From Rhodocollybia butyracea (taxonomy: Eukaryota; Basidiomycota; Agaricomycetes; Agaricales; Omphalotaceae), in the NCBI GenBank assembly GCA_015501585.1, contig JADNRY010000111.1, positions 62,001 to 126,000 of the forward strand: a DNA stretch of 64,000 nucleotides, in the 5' to 3' direction. Shown here piece by piece: positions 1-9,556 of this stretch. The position numbers and the translations under genes were made by a program. Below the pieces are notes generated by a model that was given only the letters and a program-made list of their open reading frames with translations, made no database searches and had not been told where the DNA came from. Positions within the stretch are counted from its first letter, which is position 1. Every line of letters starts with the position of its first letter.

Positions 1-61
1 CTCTTCATCGTCGACTACGGCAAATCCTCGTCTGATCAACGCGGACACCGACCCCGACACC

Positions 62-1039
62 ATGACCAATAATTCGACAACTCAACAAAACCGCGACAAT
101 AGTCGCTACAACCTTCGACGCGGCCCTGCGCAATTTCAAAAGCCAGAGCTCACTGCTGGGAACAATCAGACTGCTAACTGCGGACTGAGCCCCCAGGCAG
201 GAACGGAATCTCATTCGAACTCTGAAAGAGATTGGGCTGGTGCCTTCAGAGGCATTCAGCAAACATCGCCGGAGGTAATGGTATATGACCTCGCCGATGC
301 TGAAGGAAACCCGCACAAGTGGGTTACCGTACGATATGGCTCTCGTCGTAGAGCATATAGTCTAGACAATCTGAAGGCTGAAAGTATACATTCACGTCTG
401 AATAAGAATACAAAACCGGTTAGAAAGGAACGGGCCAATAAACCTGTGCCTTTGACTATGGCTCAAGGAGCTGTAAATAGAGAAGCCAAGAACGGGTTTT
501 CTCGGGCTCAACAAAAGGTCATTCATAGATGTATGAAAGCCATTGAGCGAAACACTGCTAATTCTCAGAGCAGTAACGAAATTGCCTCTTCGGCAGAAGA
601 AGAGCCTTCCAATGGTATAACATTGAGAAACCATTCAGACCCGGGAACGGCAGACATCTCTGATAGCGATGTTAATGTCAGCCTGCAGAAAAATGCCATT
701 CAAAGCGTCCCGAGGGAACAGAATGGGCCTCCGAGAAAGGTCAAATCAAAGCCAAAAAAGGCTAAGAAACAGTTGAAACACCGTGCAGGTTCCGAAGCCA
801 TGACAGATTTGGTCGAAACTCACATAAGATATATTGTTGAGCAGCGGCCAAGGAAGCACAAAAGCTCTCAGAACCCCGAGCGCATTGCACGTCCTAGTGA
901 GCTTATAGCTCCGACGGATCATTTATCAATCCTTAATGCTGCTGCGCAGCAATCCCCGACTACAAGGCAAATCATTGTCTTGTCATATCTTGTCCCTTCC
1001 TTTGTTAAGCAGCCATCACCCATTGACCTTCTAGTCTAA
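62..1039 (+). CDS. Gag N-terminal segment of Gypsy-like element
   Basis: The 325-codon frame starts at an ATG 62 bases into the window. It opens with a polar, Gln/Asn-rich stretch (RYNLRRG near residue 16), then a more structured part with WVTVRYGSRRRAYSLDNLKAE around residues 86-106, and ends in a Lys-rich low-complexity region. The RxYSLD segment resembles N-terminal regions of large Gag proteins in basidiomycete Gypsy elements; this is a recollection of the family, not an alignment. After the stop, another frame (about 1053-1140) reads LLQPEAQQELMNNARAYAE, which also fits this type of Gag, so a frameshift near 1040 probably ended the original reading frame. No catalytic motif is present. 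Confidence 0.45.
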   Translation: MTNNSTTQQNRDNSRYNLRRGPAQFQKPELTAGNNQTANCGLSPQAGTESHSNSERDWAGAFRGIQQTSPEVMVYDLADAEGNPHKWVTVRYGSRRRAYSLDNLKAESIHSRLNKNTKPVRKERANKPVPLTMAQGAVNREAKNGFSRAQQKVIHRCMKAIERNTANSQSSNEIASSAEEEPSNGITLRNHSDPGTADISDSDVNVSLQKNAIQSVPREQNGPPRKVKSKPKKAKKQLKHRAGSEAMTDLVETHIRYIVEQRPRKHKSSQNPERIARPSELIAPTDHLSILNAAAQQSPTTRQIIVLSYLVPSFVKQPSPIDLLV

Positions 1040-1804
1040 CTTTGCTTTGGGGTTGAGGTTGCTCCAACCTGAGGCCCAACAGGAGCTCATGAACAATGCA
1101 CGGGCCTACGCAGAGCCTGGAAGTACAGTACATCAACAGTCTACTATGTCATTGAATACTAATAACCGTTTCCATTGGACATGATGGAAGCAAAGGAGGG
1201 ACATGCACTCGAAGCATTGAAGCCCGGATACAACTCTCTGCAAAGGCCCTTTCAGATGAGAATGAAGAACATACCCGTGGCAGTCGCGGTAAGGCTCCAA
1301 AGGACACCAACTTGGCTTGTGCTCGGATACGATACAATCACTTGTCCCTTCCAACTTGCTAGTATATTCCACAGGAGTGGTAAAATATGATTGATTGCAG
1401 ACCAAGTTGTAGTCAACCTCTAGCCAACAACAGTAGAGCGAAATCTTTTTGGATGGCAGCACACTGAACTGAACCCCATGTGCGTAATGCATAACACATG
1501 GCTGAACGGTACTGATGAACACCTGAGATTAATAGTAATGCTACATGTAGCTGAATTTTGAACAATTGGTCATACTAAATCTAATACTAGTAGTACAGTA
1601 CACTCTATCAGTATACTTACATATTATTACACACTGCTACTTAGCTTATCTTATAAGTATTGCCATACTGTACACTGTACAGTAAGGCTTGTGTACTGTA
1701 TACGGGCACGGCCATAATTGATACAGGTTGTACTTACAATGGATAACCCGTACCTGTACCGTAAACTTAAGGTCAGAAACCATAGTCATCAGCCGCACCT
1801 AGAC

Positions 1805-2000
1805 GAGTCCAAACAGTACAAAGGAACTACAATTGAATTAGGACTAGGCACAGAGTACATTCCAGAAACAGAGCTTTTTAAACTAACAGTGGGACATCTT
1901 GGCACAGATCAGTGTTTTTGAGTCCAAACAGTACAAAGGAGAATCCAAATTAGGACTAGTACTAGTGGTGTGGCCACTGAAACAGAGCTTTTTACTCACT
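1805..2000. repeat. Imperfect tandem duplication, period about 115 bp
   Basis: The phrase GAGTCCAAACAGTACAAAGG occurs at about 1806 and again at about 1920. In both units it is followed by an ATTAGGACTAG phrase and later by GAAACAGAGCTTTTTA. The two units share blocks separated by diverged spacers. Confidence 0.7.
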
Positions 2001-2078
2001 GTTTACTTGAGACCAGAACAGAAATTGACCCTAGTGGACAGATTCAGAATCTTGCATACTTACTTATCATGATACTGA

Positions 2079-2695
2079 TAGGGATCCGCACCGCAACCGT
2101 ATAATACGGTTTACGGTTACGGCTATACGGGTACCCGTAACCGTACCGTATGAGGATTTCAAAGTTAATTTACGGTTACGGTTACGGTACTGCCGTATAC
2201 CGTATGCTGACCGTATATTTATGGCCGTATACGGGTACCATACGGCCCGTAAAAATACTTAGAACCCACCAATGGCAATCAAACTGTAACAAAATGCCAG
2301 CAGCCAATCTGTGAAAGCAAGCCGCCGATGGAGTATGAGGGCAACGAATTGCAACGAACTGGAGCACTTTGATGCGCCCGGATCTGGTATGCACGGAAAT
2401 CTGAGTACCCTTGTTTGTGCCAAATGGTCCACAATTTCTAAAAGAATCAACTTCTGCTGAAGTGTAAAGTGCTTGAGGATGCATTAAAAGCTACTAGAGA
2501 TGTGTAAAATGCAAGTTTGGGGTTGTAGTAATATTTATACGGCCGTATACCGTAAAAGTACCGTAAAATACCCGTAACCGTACCGTAAGAGGATTTTTGG
2601 ATCTCTTTACGGTTACGGTTACGGTGCTACCGTATACCGTAAGTTACCATAAATTTTACGGCCGTAACCGTATACGGTTATGGTGCGGATCCCTA
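2079..2695. mobile_element. hAT-type MITE, 617 bp
   Basis: The ends are inverted repeats: TAGGGATCCGCACC on the left and its exact complement on the right, with similarity continuing inward with mismatches. The 8-bp direct repeat GATACTGA flanks both sides (2071-2078 and 2696-2703), the target duplication length of hAT elements. Both subterminal regions are packed with ACCGTA/TACGGT motifs, as expected for transposase binding sites in hAT elements. No coding capacity is evident, so it would depend on an autonomous hAT. Confidence 0.9.
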
Positions 2696-4449
2696 GATAC
2701 TGATAGTTTGTTTGTATTTGAAAAGCAAACTTGAAGGAATTTGAAGTTACATCACCATATAGTACAGTACACTGTACACTGTACAAAGGACAATGTTTGG
2801 CTTAGTTATAGCAATGAGAGAGCCTGAGGGTTAAGTCACAACGGAAACGGCTGAGATCAAGCTGAGGTGGCGCCCAGTGCAAGGCCCAGTGTCTGTCGTG
2901 CAGCGGATCCGAATAGACAGTATTATTCTTCGGCATGAGGCAACGTTCAATGCTTAAAATAGACAACCCAATTTGTCTGGGGAAAGATTCACCCGTATTA
3001 CGACCGTGACACTATTTTACGGACAGGAATGTATCCCCGTGCCGTGACCATATCGTATCAGTCGCTCCCTTTCCTTCCACGATACAGTCACAGTGCCGAG
3101 CCCTACTGTACAGCTGAAAGTACTTTAATCTGAGCTCCCTCAGTGAACATGTAGTGCTTACAGTAAAATTGTTTCAATCAAATCAACTATCAAAGTGAAA
3201 GAGACTATGGTACTGTCACCTGTGTACATAATGAAGTGAAATTTAAGGAAGATCTATGGAGAAACGGTGCAGTGTAAGTTTCTCTTGAAGATACTAAGGC
3301 ACTGGGAAAAGGAGGCTAACACCGGTTCTGTCCGGCCACAGGAATTCATGCGGGGGTCGAATCTTTCATGTTCATCATACACGACCATGACCTCCAGTGG
3401 GCAGAAATGAGACAAACAAAGGGAAAAGACTCACAAATGTACCTGGCAAGACAGGGAGAAGATGAGCTGTCAGATGTGTTGAACATAACATGCGTCCAAG
3501 GATTTTAGGACAAGCAGTCGAGGGTTCAAAAATAACACTAAATTTTATCTTATCTTATCTTCGGTAGCATCTTGGAGACCACCCATGTAACACCTTCAAC
3601 AAAATAACATGCCAAATCGGATTTAATCTTTGATTCTAGAGTCTAATCATTGAGTGAGTTGGTAGCCTCTATAGCAGCGGCCTAGCAGACTTGCCTTATC
3701 ATTTCCACCTTGAAAGGTCCCAAGTGAAATGTTCTTTCTTGACCCGCCTCATATGGCCAAAAGCGGTCAAGTAATTTGGGTGAGTCATCGCGTCTCAGCT
3801 GAGTCTCGCGCTCAAGTATTCCTCAGTTGCCAGGTGAGACAGAGCCGCAGCTTATTTTCTCTGTCTTGCTAGGTATGTTCTCAAGTTTAAGTTTCCCTTT
3901 CCTTGTTGATTACAATTTAGTGAAGCTTATTTTCTCTCTGTAACGCCAGTTGTAAAGAGCAAAACCCACCTCATATTCCGTTTTCGCCCTCCCTTAGCTC
4001 TTCCATATATATGTATCATAGCTTTACCTACTTCTAATAGAAGTATACATAGAAGTCTCCTAGTATGTACCCATCGCCTCACGTCTCAATTGATTCCAGG
4101 CCTTTGAGGTCGCATTTTGGCTAGTATCACGCCCAAAAGCTTGCAAAGACAATTAGAAACCAATTTTACTTCAAAGACATAGTATAGTACTTTGATTTAC
4201 AGGCGGAGAGGAGAAAAATGGCCGCCCGAAATTTATTTTGGTCAAGGGAAAAGGTAACCGTATGTCGTTGGAGGCTCGAGCATTGAGCGCATGCTGTGGC
4301 ATCTCGTGGTGAGCACCACATGGACTATTGGTATTAGGAACTCAAGCCAATGAAGGCCGATGACCGTATCAAATCAGGATCATAAGAACTTACTACAAAT
4401 GGACTAACCAGCAAAGCGGCTCAACTCAGGATCAGAGGAACAGGAACGG

Positions 4450-4562
4450 CATAGCGGCTCAACATCAGGTGGGAAAGAAATACCTGATCTGGCGATTTTT
4501 GAAGAATCCAACACTCAATTGACACCTACAAGACCCTCCCTTCCCTTCGGTCAGAGTCGGGG
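4450..4562 (+). repeat. Dispersed repeat, copy 1 (inverted copy at 22.3-22.4 kb)
   Basis: A block containing GATCTGGCGATTTTTGAAG and ending in GGTCAGAGTCGGGG matches the reverse complement of 22309-22446 at most positions. The other copy has about 27 extra bases internally. The repeat stops exactly where gag coding resumes, marking an insertion border. Confidence 0.7.
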
Positions 4563-4565
4563 AAG

Positions 4566-5960
4566 TTGTTGACTCCGGCCAAGAGCAAATGGCAAGCCGT
4601 GAAGCAAAAGAACAAGGGTCGAGGTTACCCATCCGACTTCTCTTCTAGCCCTTCCAGCTCTGATTGGAGCTCTTCGTCAACGTCAGATTCTGATTCCGAT
4701 TCAGAAAGTTCGGAAAGTACCGATTCGGACTACAGACGCCATGATAGGCGCCGTAAGCGGCGAAGCAAGAAAAAGAGCAAGATGCTGCTCAAGCCCGATC
4801 CCCCCGAATTGTACAATGGCTCAGTGGACATCCAAGCATTCATTAAGTTCGTGACTGAAGGAACGGCATATGTACGTGATGGGCGTGTCCCAAAAAATCG
4901 CCGTGTAATGAAATTGTCTAAGTACCTAACGGGAAAAGCATATCAGTTTTATTTAACAATGATCGCAGACTCTCCATTTGACTGGAGATTGAACGAATTC
5001 TTTACCGGGTTGTATAATTACTGCTTCCCGGTGACATACCGCATGGACCAACGCCAGAAGCTCAAAGAGGCGGTCCAGGATGATAAGTCAGTTCGAGACT
5101 TTCTTGCCGAATTAAATGACCTATTTGATACTGTTGGAATCCTCGATGAGCGAGAGAGGGTCCATAAGCTGTGGTCGGGCCTAAATGGAGATATTCAAAA
5201 GAGTCTCTGGAGGCAGAAGCTGAACCCTGAATTTTCGACTTACCGAGATGTTGCAATGGCCGCAGAACTCGTTGAAATGATTGAAAATGTTTTGGACAGT
5301 AGTGACTACTCGACGGAGCAAGAGAATGTCCTGTCCGAGTCCAACTCGGAAGGTGACGACTCCCGCCAGAATTGGCATTTCGAGAGTGAATCTTTGAGTA
5401 ACTCTTCACTCAGTGGATCCGAGTCTGAAGGTAACGACTTCGGCCATCACCAGTACTCCAACGGTGAATCTAGTAGCAACAGTTCGAGTCAGTATCAATA
5501 TAATAATGGGTCTGACAGCTCTGCTCACCGGCAGGACTCCATTCGTGAACACCACGGGAATGGCCTGTATTTGCATGACCATCGCTCTAGGCGCCAAAAT
5601 CAGCGGAGCGCGCTCTCTGAACAAGAAAAAATAGAGTATTTGGCCACTGGGCAATGCTTCAGATGCAGCGGGTATGGACATATCAGCCGCCACTGCCCAG
5701 AATTGGAGGTTAAACCTTTCCAGGATTCCGAGTCTAACTCGGCACGCAGTGATTCGGGATCTGAAGGTGATAGTTTTGGCCCAGACCAGCACTCTGGCAA
5801 TGATTCAATTCATTATGAACATGATGTTGAATCGGATCGCTCTACTCACCAGGAAAAGTCTATTCACAGACATCATGGTCAGCAACGCGAGCTTTCGCAA
5901 CAGGAAAAAAGTGCCTTGCAATGGGTCGGTGTTTCCGATGCGGCGAGTATGGGCACATAA
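4566..5960 (+). CDS. Gypsy-type Gag (capsid plus first zinc knuckle)
   Basis: The frame begins with an acidic Ser/Asp-rich region and a basic patch (RRHDRRRKRRSKKKSK, about residues 57-72). A capsid-like helical domain follows (about residues 75-240) with the retrotransposon-gag pattern: LTGKAYQFYL, then FFTGLYNYCFPVTYR, then SVRDFLAELNDLFD. A Ser/Asn-rich linker leads to a CCHC knuckle, CFRCSGYGHISRHC, at 5655-5696. Gag would coat element RNA in cytoplasmic particles. No ATG marks the left edge: the frame opens after a stop at 4500, and the true N-terminus was probably the segment at 62-1140. The frame ends at 5960 because a second knuckle lies one frame over, just past an A6 run. Confidence 0.75.
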   Translation: MLTPAKSKWQAVKQKNKGRGYPSDFSSSPSSSDWSSSSTSDSDSDSESSESTDSDYRRHDRRRKRRSKKKSKMLLKPDPPELYNGSVDIQAFIKFVTEGTAYVRDGRVPKNRRVMKLSKYLTGKAYQFYLTMIADSPFDWRLNEFFTGLYNYCFPVTYRMDQRQKLKEAVQDDKSVRDFLAELNDLFDTVGILDERERVHKLWSGLNGDIQKSLWRQKLNPEFSTYRDVAMAAELVEMIENVLDSSDYSTEQENVLSESNSEGDDSRQNWHFESESLSNSSLSGSESEGNDFGHHQYSNGESSSNSSSQYQYNNGSDSSAHRQDSIREHHGNGLYLHDHRSRRQNQRSALSEQEKIEYLATGQCFRCSGYGHISRHCPELEVKPFQDSESNSARSDSGSEGDSFGPDQHSGNDSIHYEHDVESDRSTHQEKSIHRHHGQQRELSQQEKSALQWVGVSDAASMGT

Positions 5961-5975
5961 GCCGCCACTGCCGGA
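5412..5975 (+). repeat. Internal duplication of linker plus zinc knuckle in gag
   Basis: Two consecutive segments (about 5412-5705 and 5730-5975) share one design. Each has a Ser/Asp/Gly-rich stretch, a His-rich patch (HRQDSIREHHG versus HQEKSIHRHHG), a LSxQEK phrase and a CCHC knuckle ending YGHISRHC. This implies a tandem duplication of about 270-300 bp. Two knuckles in tandem are common in Gags, but the repeated linker shows how this pair arose. Confidence 0.7.
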
Positions 5976-6898
5976 ACAGGCAACCAGTCCATCGCAGGGA
6001 TGATGGTTCCAGTACCACTTCTGGCACTGCAAATGAAGATCAAATCTCCGACCTTGAATTTGGGATGGTAAGCTATGTCCTCCCCAATTCAGATACAGCA
6101 TTTGAAGTGAAAAGTCGGCCTCCGGCGAATCATCGTAGGAACTCACATCTTTGCCCAGACTTGTGTATTCAGGGCCAATGTAGTGAATGCCTATCAATGG
6201 GAGAATCTGGATGTCCCACTCGGTCCACGAAAATGAGATCTGTGCAGCAGCATGAGTATAGCACTGTGAATGTTGTGAGTACCAAGAAGACTCGCCGAAA
6301 GAAGAAGAAAAATTCCGTCTTACACGATGTCGGTGAAGAACGAAAGGAGGGCGGGAGTACAGGTATTATTCCAGCCTGTCTGGGTGCTCGAACACAAACA
6401 ACACGAGACGCGCATGCACGACAATTCCAAGTTCCTGGAATGATGGATGGAGGGCGGGTTCATACTCGACCCAGAAACATTGAAAATTTGACAAAGAGAC
6501 ACGATAAACTAACCTCTGCTATTCAGAATCCTCTTCCCTGGCTTCGACAAAACGACAAAATCCTCATTCCTTCTCCCACTGGATACACCCATTGTATTTC
6601 TATTCCCGACGTTCACGCTTGCATTAAATTTGACAGCATCCTCCGAAGTAAAGATGTCAACCTACGCACAGTCGATATCCCCGCAATCTACCCGTTCTTT
6701 GCAGAACACGTCAATCGCAACCCATCTATTCAACCTCACAGACTAGCCACTTTTGATCTCAGCACTGGAGAGATATTCGCAGGGGCGCGAGTCATTAATT
6801 GGCAGCGCTTCGAGCGCATCATGCATAGAGATGGTGTAAAAATTGATGGATTGGCTACAGAAGAACATAGCCTACACGAAGGATTGAATGAAGAGTTG

Positions 6899-7064
6899 TG
6901 TTGGATATTTATCCTGGGCTGCTCAATCGAGGCTGTGGACAAACACATATATACAAATGATGTGTAACTACAACCCTTGATAACAATCTAATAGTAGTCT
7001 TGAACCGCCATCTCAGAGCCATCTCAGAGCCATCTAAGAGTCTAGGAGTCTTTATTAACCAACA
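6899..7064 (+). repeat. 5' LTR of gag-only Copia copy 1
   Basis: 166 bp with TGTTGG/CCAACA inverted ends. A small internal repeat, AGAGCCATCT, occurs near its 3' part. It differs from the copy 2 LTRs at two positions and is identical to its own 3' partner. Confidence 0.93.
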
Positions 7065-7085
7065 GGTTATGGGCCCCGTGTCCAC
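7065..7085 (+). promoter_or_regulatory. Primer-binding site, anticodon half of initiator tRNA-Met
   Basis: Immediately after the LTR the sequence starts GGTTATGGGCCC. Its complement, GGGCCCATAACC, is the anticodon arm of eukaryotic initiator tRNA-Met. Copia-class elements such as Drosophila copia are known to prime from a cleaved tRNA-iMet half rather than from the tRNA 3' end. The same bases occur in copy 2 (13864 on). Confidence 0.75.
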
Positions 7086-7205
7086 ACTATACATCTAGGA
7101 GTTTTATTCATCATCTAGGAGCTTTACTTTTCACCCAATCACTCAATCTCACTCATTTCATCATCCCATCCCCAATCCCTTTTCAACGACTCATATTCAT
7201 TCACT

Positions 7206-8303
7206 ATGGCCACACTTTCAGCTCTTCTTAATCTTGGAAGGAACATTCCCCTACTTTCCACTACAAATGCTGATGACTGGAGCAACTGGAAAGAGGATGT
7301 TCTGCAAATGGTGCTTAGTGCAGATGGTCAGAGCGCCAAGATTGCCACAGGGTTGACTTCACGTCCATCAGAGGCTGCTGATGCCAAGGAATGGGATCGA
7401 CTCAACTCACAGGCTGCGTCCATCATTAAATCCCTCACTAATCGAGACTGCCGAAACATCTACAAGGATAAGACAAATGCTTCCGAAATCTGGAGTGCAC
7501 TTGTCTCCTATTTTGAAAAATCATCATTTTCCTCACGTTCAGCTACACGTGCTGCCTATCACCGCATTACGCATGATCCGCTTAAACCAACCAAAGTCTA
7601 TCTTGATGCTTTGGATGATATGCGTGCTCGCCTTCAGGCACTACTCCCTTCCGGTGAAACAATCTCTGATAGTTATCACAAGGATATCATGCTTCAGAAC
7701 CTTCATTCATCATTCGAGGCCTGGAAAACATCTCTTCTTGCCCAACCTACTGGCGAGCCCAATCTTAAAACCTGCCGCACTGTTCTTGAGAGTGCTATGG
7801 TTTCATTTGACCCTGAGAAGAGAGCCGATGAAATTTTAGATGGGATTAATAACCCGTCTGAACCATCCTCCCGTGTAGAGGCTGCTCATGCTTATGCTAC
7901 AGCTTTCCGAAAGGGAAGTAAAGGAGGAAGTCGGAATGGATCTGGTACTAGGGAAAGTTTTAGTGGTAGAGGGGGAGGAAGAGGGGGAGCTTCCAATGGA
8001 AGCGGCCATGAAGATGGACAAGGATTTATAGACAGTCGCGGAAATCGCTGGTGTGATATGTCTATGGATGGCTGTCACCGTTGTGGAGGTATGTCGCACA
8101 AGGCTTCTAACTGTGTCAAGGACATGCCAGAGGAAGTCAAGCACTGGTGTCTTAACCGCACATATGACACTGCGCACATCACTCACAATCCTCCCAATAA
8201 CATCTCTTCACATTTCATTGCTCCTATTGATACTTATGGTTTTTCTGCTCATCCTACTTGTCCACCCTTTGAAGAGGAGGAGTATATTGATTTTCATGCT
8301 TGA
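7206..8303 (+). CDS. Copia-type Gag polyprotein, 365 aa
   Basis: The ATG at 7206 lies 142 bp after the LTR. Residues about 15-60 form the usual copia gag entry (DDWSNWKEDVLQMVLSADGQ). Residues about 60-225 are the UBN2/gag-polypeptide-like helical domain (EIWSALVSYFEKSS, KVYLDALDDMRARLQAL). A Gly/Arg/Ser-rich linker follows, then a CCHC knuckle, CHRCGGMSHKASNC (residues 290-303), and an acidic tail ending EEEEYIDFHA. Gag would package the element's RNA into virus-like particles. The ORF stops about 50 bp before the 3' LTR, so the element encodes nothing else. The intact frame and identical LTRs suggest a recent insertion. Confidence 0.9.
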   Translation: MATLSALLNLGRNIPLLSTTNADDWSNWKEDVLQMVLSADGQSAKIATGLTSRPSEAADAKEWDRLNSQAASIIKSLTNRDCRNIYKDKTNASEIWSALVSYFEKSSFSSRSATRAAYHRITHDPLKPTKVYLDALDDMRARLQALLPSGETISDSYHKDIMLQNLHSSFEAWKTSLLAQPTGEPNLKTCRTVLESAMVSFDPEKRADEILDGINNPSEPSSRVEAAHAYATAFRKGSKGGSRNGSGTRESFSGRGGGRGGASNGSGHEDGQGFIDSRGNRWCDMSMDGCHRCGGMSHKASNCVKDMPEEVKHWCLNRTYDTAHITHNPPNNISSHFIAPIDTYGFSAHPTCPPFEEEEYIDFHA

Positions 8304-8341
8304 TTATATTTATAGCTTAGGGGGAGCTCTCTTTGTTTCGC

Positions 8342-8351
8342 AGAGGGGGAG
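8342..8351 (+). promoter_or_regulatory. Polypurine tract of copy 1
   Basis: AGAGGGGGAG directly precedes the 3' LTR, as needed for plus-strand priming. A similar purine run (TTAGGGGGAGC) lies about 30 bp upstream. Confidence 0.8.
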
Positions 8352-8517
8352 TGTTGGATATTTATCCTGGGCTGCTCAATCGAGGCTGTGGACAAACACA
8401 TATATACAAATGATGTGTAACTACAACCCTTGATAACAATCTAATAGTAGTCTTGAACCGCCATCTCAGAGCCATCTCAGAGCCATCTAAGAGTCTAGGA
8501 GTCTTTATTAACCAACA
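8352..8517 (+). repeat. 3' LTR of gag-only Copia copy 1
   Basis: 166 bp, identical by eye to 6899-7064, followed by the target duplication AGTTG. Confidence 0.93.
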
Positions 8518-8984
8518 AGTTGAACAAGGAAAGAAAGAGAAGGTGGAAGGCACGAAAGGACAGACACCAGAATATCGGTTTGAAGTGCCATCGAGCTCCC
8601 GGCGGTCCTCTAATTACTTCGTCAACACCCGACATTGCTCTGACTACGCACTTGACCTGCCCCAGTCATCCTACCATTCTACCGACTCGCAAAAATCCAC
8701 ACTCCCCTCACTCACGCTGCAATGCGTCACAGAATAATCCCATCCACCGCTTTACAGCGCCATCTACGCGTATTTCCCCTCCGGATACCCCTGCTGATGC
8801 GTTGAAACCCGAACGTGGACCCGAAAAGCAATCTTGTGATGGCCTGGTAGATGACTTTGCGCGATCTGTTGATGATAGTCAGTACCATCATGGGAAAAGA
8901 AACTTACGCCGACGAAATTCCATTGTGTGACGCGTTAGAAGAAGAAGAGAGATCCTCAGCCGTGATGGATCTCTGGAGGGTGTA

Positions 8985-9274
8985 TGTAACGGAGACGTGA
9001 CTTGTTTCTCTGGTCACGAACACTTTCCTTAATTGTTCTGTTTACTCATCGAACTTTAGTAATCATTATTCGCTCTTTACTTACTCGTTTGATTTATATA
9101 GTATCTACTTATGGTAATAGGCTTTAGAAAGGTATATAAGCTAGCTGTTTACTGTAGGTAGGATAGGTCCTCTAGAATCGAATTCCCCCCGGTTTACAAC
9201 GGTTCTCTCGAGTACACCTCTTCTCTCACACTTCCCGTGTTGCGCTACGGTGACTCTGTCACTCTAGCATTACA
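8985..9274 (+). repeat. LTR-like end of the Gypsy element
   Basis: The segment starts TGTAACGGAG, ends TCTAGCATTACA and so has TGTAA/TTACA inverted ends of LTR type. A purine-rich CTGGAGGG lies just upstream. A TATATAAGC-like motif sits near 9135. The left end could instead be at 8981 (TGTATGTAAC). A 5' partner is not in the window, so the identification rests on ends and position. Confidence 0.55.
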
Positions 9275-9556
9275 TAATGCGATCAAGATGAATTGCTGCC
9301 TGAATTTATGAAGGTTCAAAACTACAAAATATGCCAATTTTCTGGTTGTATATGGAGTATTTTTCAGAGTCACCCGGCTTGTTGAGTTTTGGCCAATGAT
9401 CGCGTTCCCGACTTGACACTTCTATCATCGGTACTATGTAGGAGTGTACATACGCAAAAGGAAATCAAGGACAATAGCGTAGGACTACAATAAACCTCCA
9501 TGGTGACTCCGCATCGCCCCGATGACTACCCCAAACCGGCTTCTGTTCATCCCATG

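Larger units (their letters stand above)
1141..4562. other. Non-coding inserted DNA splitting the Gypsy gag
   Basis: No convincing gene is present. The stretch holds an imperfect tandem duplication (1805-2000), a hAT MITE (2079-2695) and, at its right edge, a repeat also found inverted near 22.3-22.4 kb. Its right border is sharp: homology to the 22-kb copy stops at about 4562 and gag coding follows. I read it as one or more insertions into the Gypsy element. The outer ends were not defined. Confidence 0.5.
6899..8517 (+). mobile_element. Gag-only Copia-type LTR element, copy 1 (1,619 bp)
   Basis: Two 166-bp LTRs (6899-7064 and 8352-8517), identical by eye, run from TGTTGGATAT to ACCAACA. 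They are flanked by the 5-bp duplication AGTTG (6894-6898 and 8518-8522). Between them lie a primer-binding site, one gag ORF and a polypurine tract, with no space for pol (about 1.29 kb internal). This matches the concept of terminal-repeat elements carrying only GAG (TR-GAG), known from plants. Movement would need enzymes supplied by an autonomous Copia element elsewhere. Confidence 0.93.
5921..8930 (+). pseudogene. Gag C-terminal region interrupted by a Copia insertion
   Basis: From 5930 this frame reads a second CCHC knuckle (CFRCGEYGHISRHC) and continues without a stop to 6898, where a Copia element begins. It resumes at 8523 in the same phase and ends at a TGA at 8928-8930. Removing the insertion and one 5-bp target copy leaves one uninterrupted frame of about 460 codons, so the insertion is younger than any decay of this region. 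The sequence between contains a phrase LATFDLSTGEIFAGARVI and a Lys/Arg-rich stretch (TRRKKKKN). I do not recognise a function and see no protease D[ST]G site. Entry into this frame from gag requires a -1 shift at the A6 run 5905-5910, or the run has lost a base. Confidence 0.65.
1..9274 (+). mobile_element. Ty3/Gypsy-like retroelement remnant, gag only, 5' end outside window
   Basis: Gag-like coding segments at 62-1140, 4566-5960, 5921-6898 and 8523-8930 lie on one strand and end about 50 bp before an LTR-like segment (8985-9274). No protease, reverse transcriptase, RNase H or integrase motif is visible in any frame. Two interruptions are clear: unrelated DNA from about 1141 to 4562, and a Copia-type insertion at 6899-8517. 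I infer one non-autonomous Gypsy derivative broken by later insertions. That the first ORF and the later gag belong to the same copy is inferred from family resemblance and order. The 5' LTR would lie left of the window. Confidence 0.6.

Noticed and set aside
3480..3600. tRNA-like GGGTTCAAAAA segment
   Set aside because: No acceptor or anticodon stem could be paired around it.
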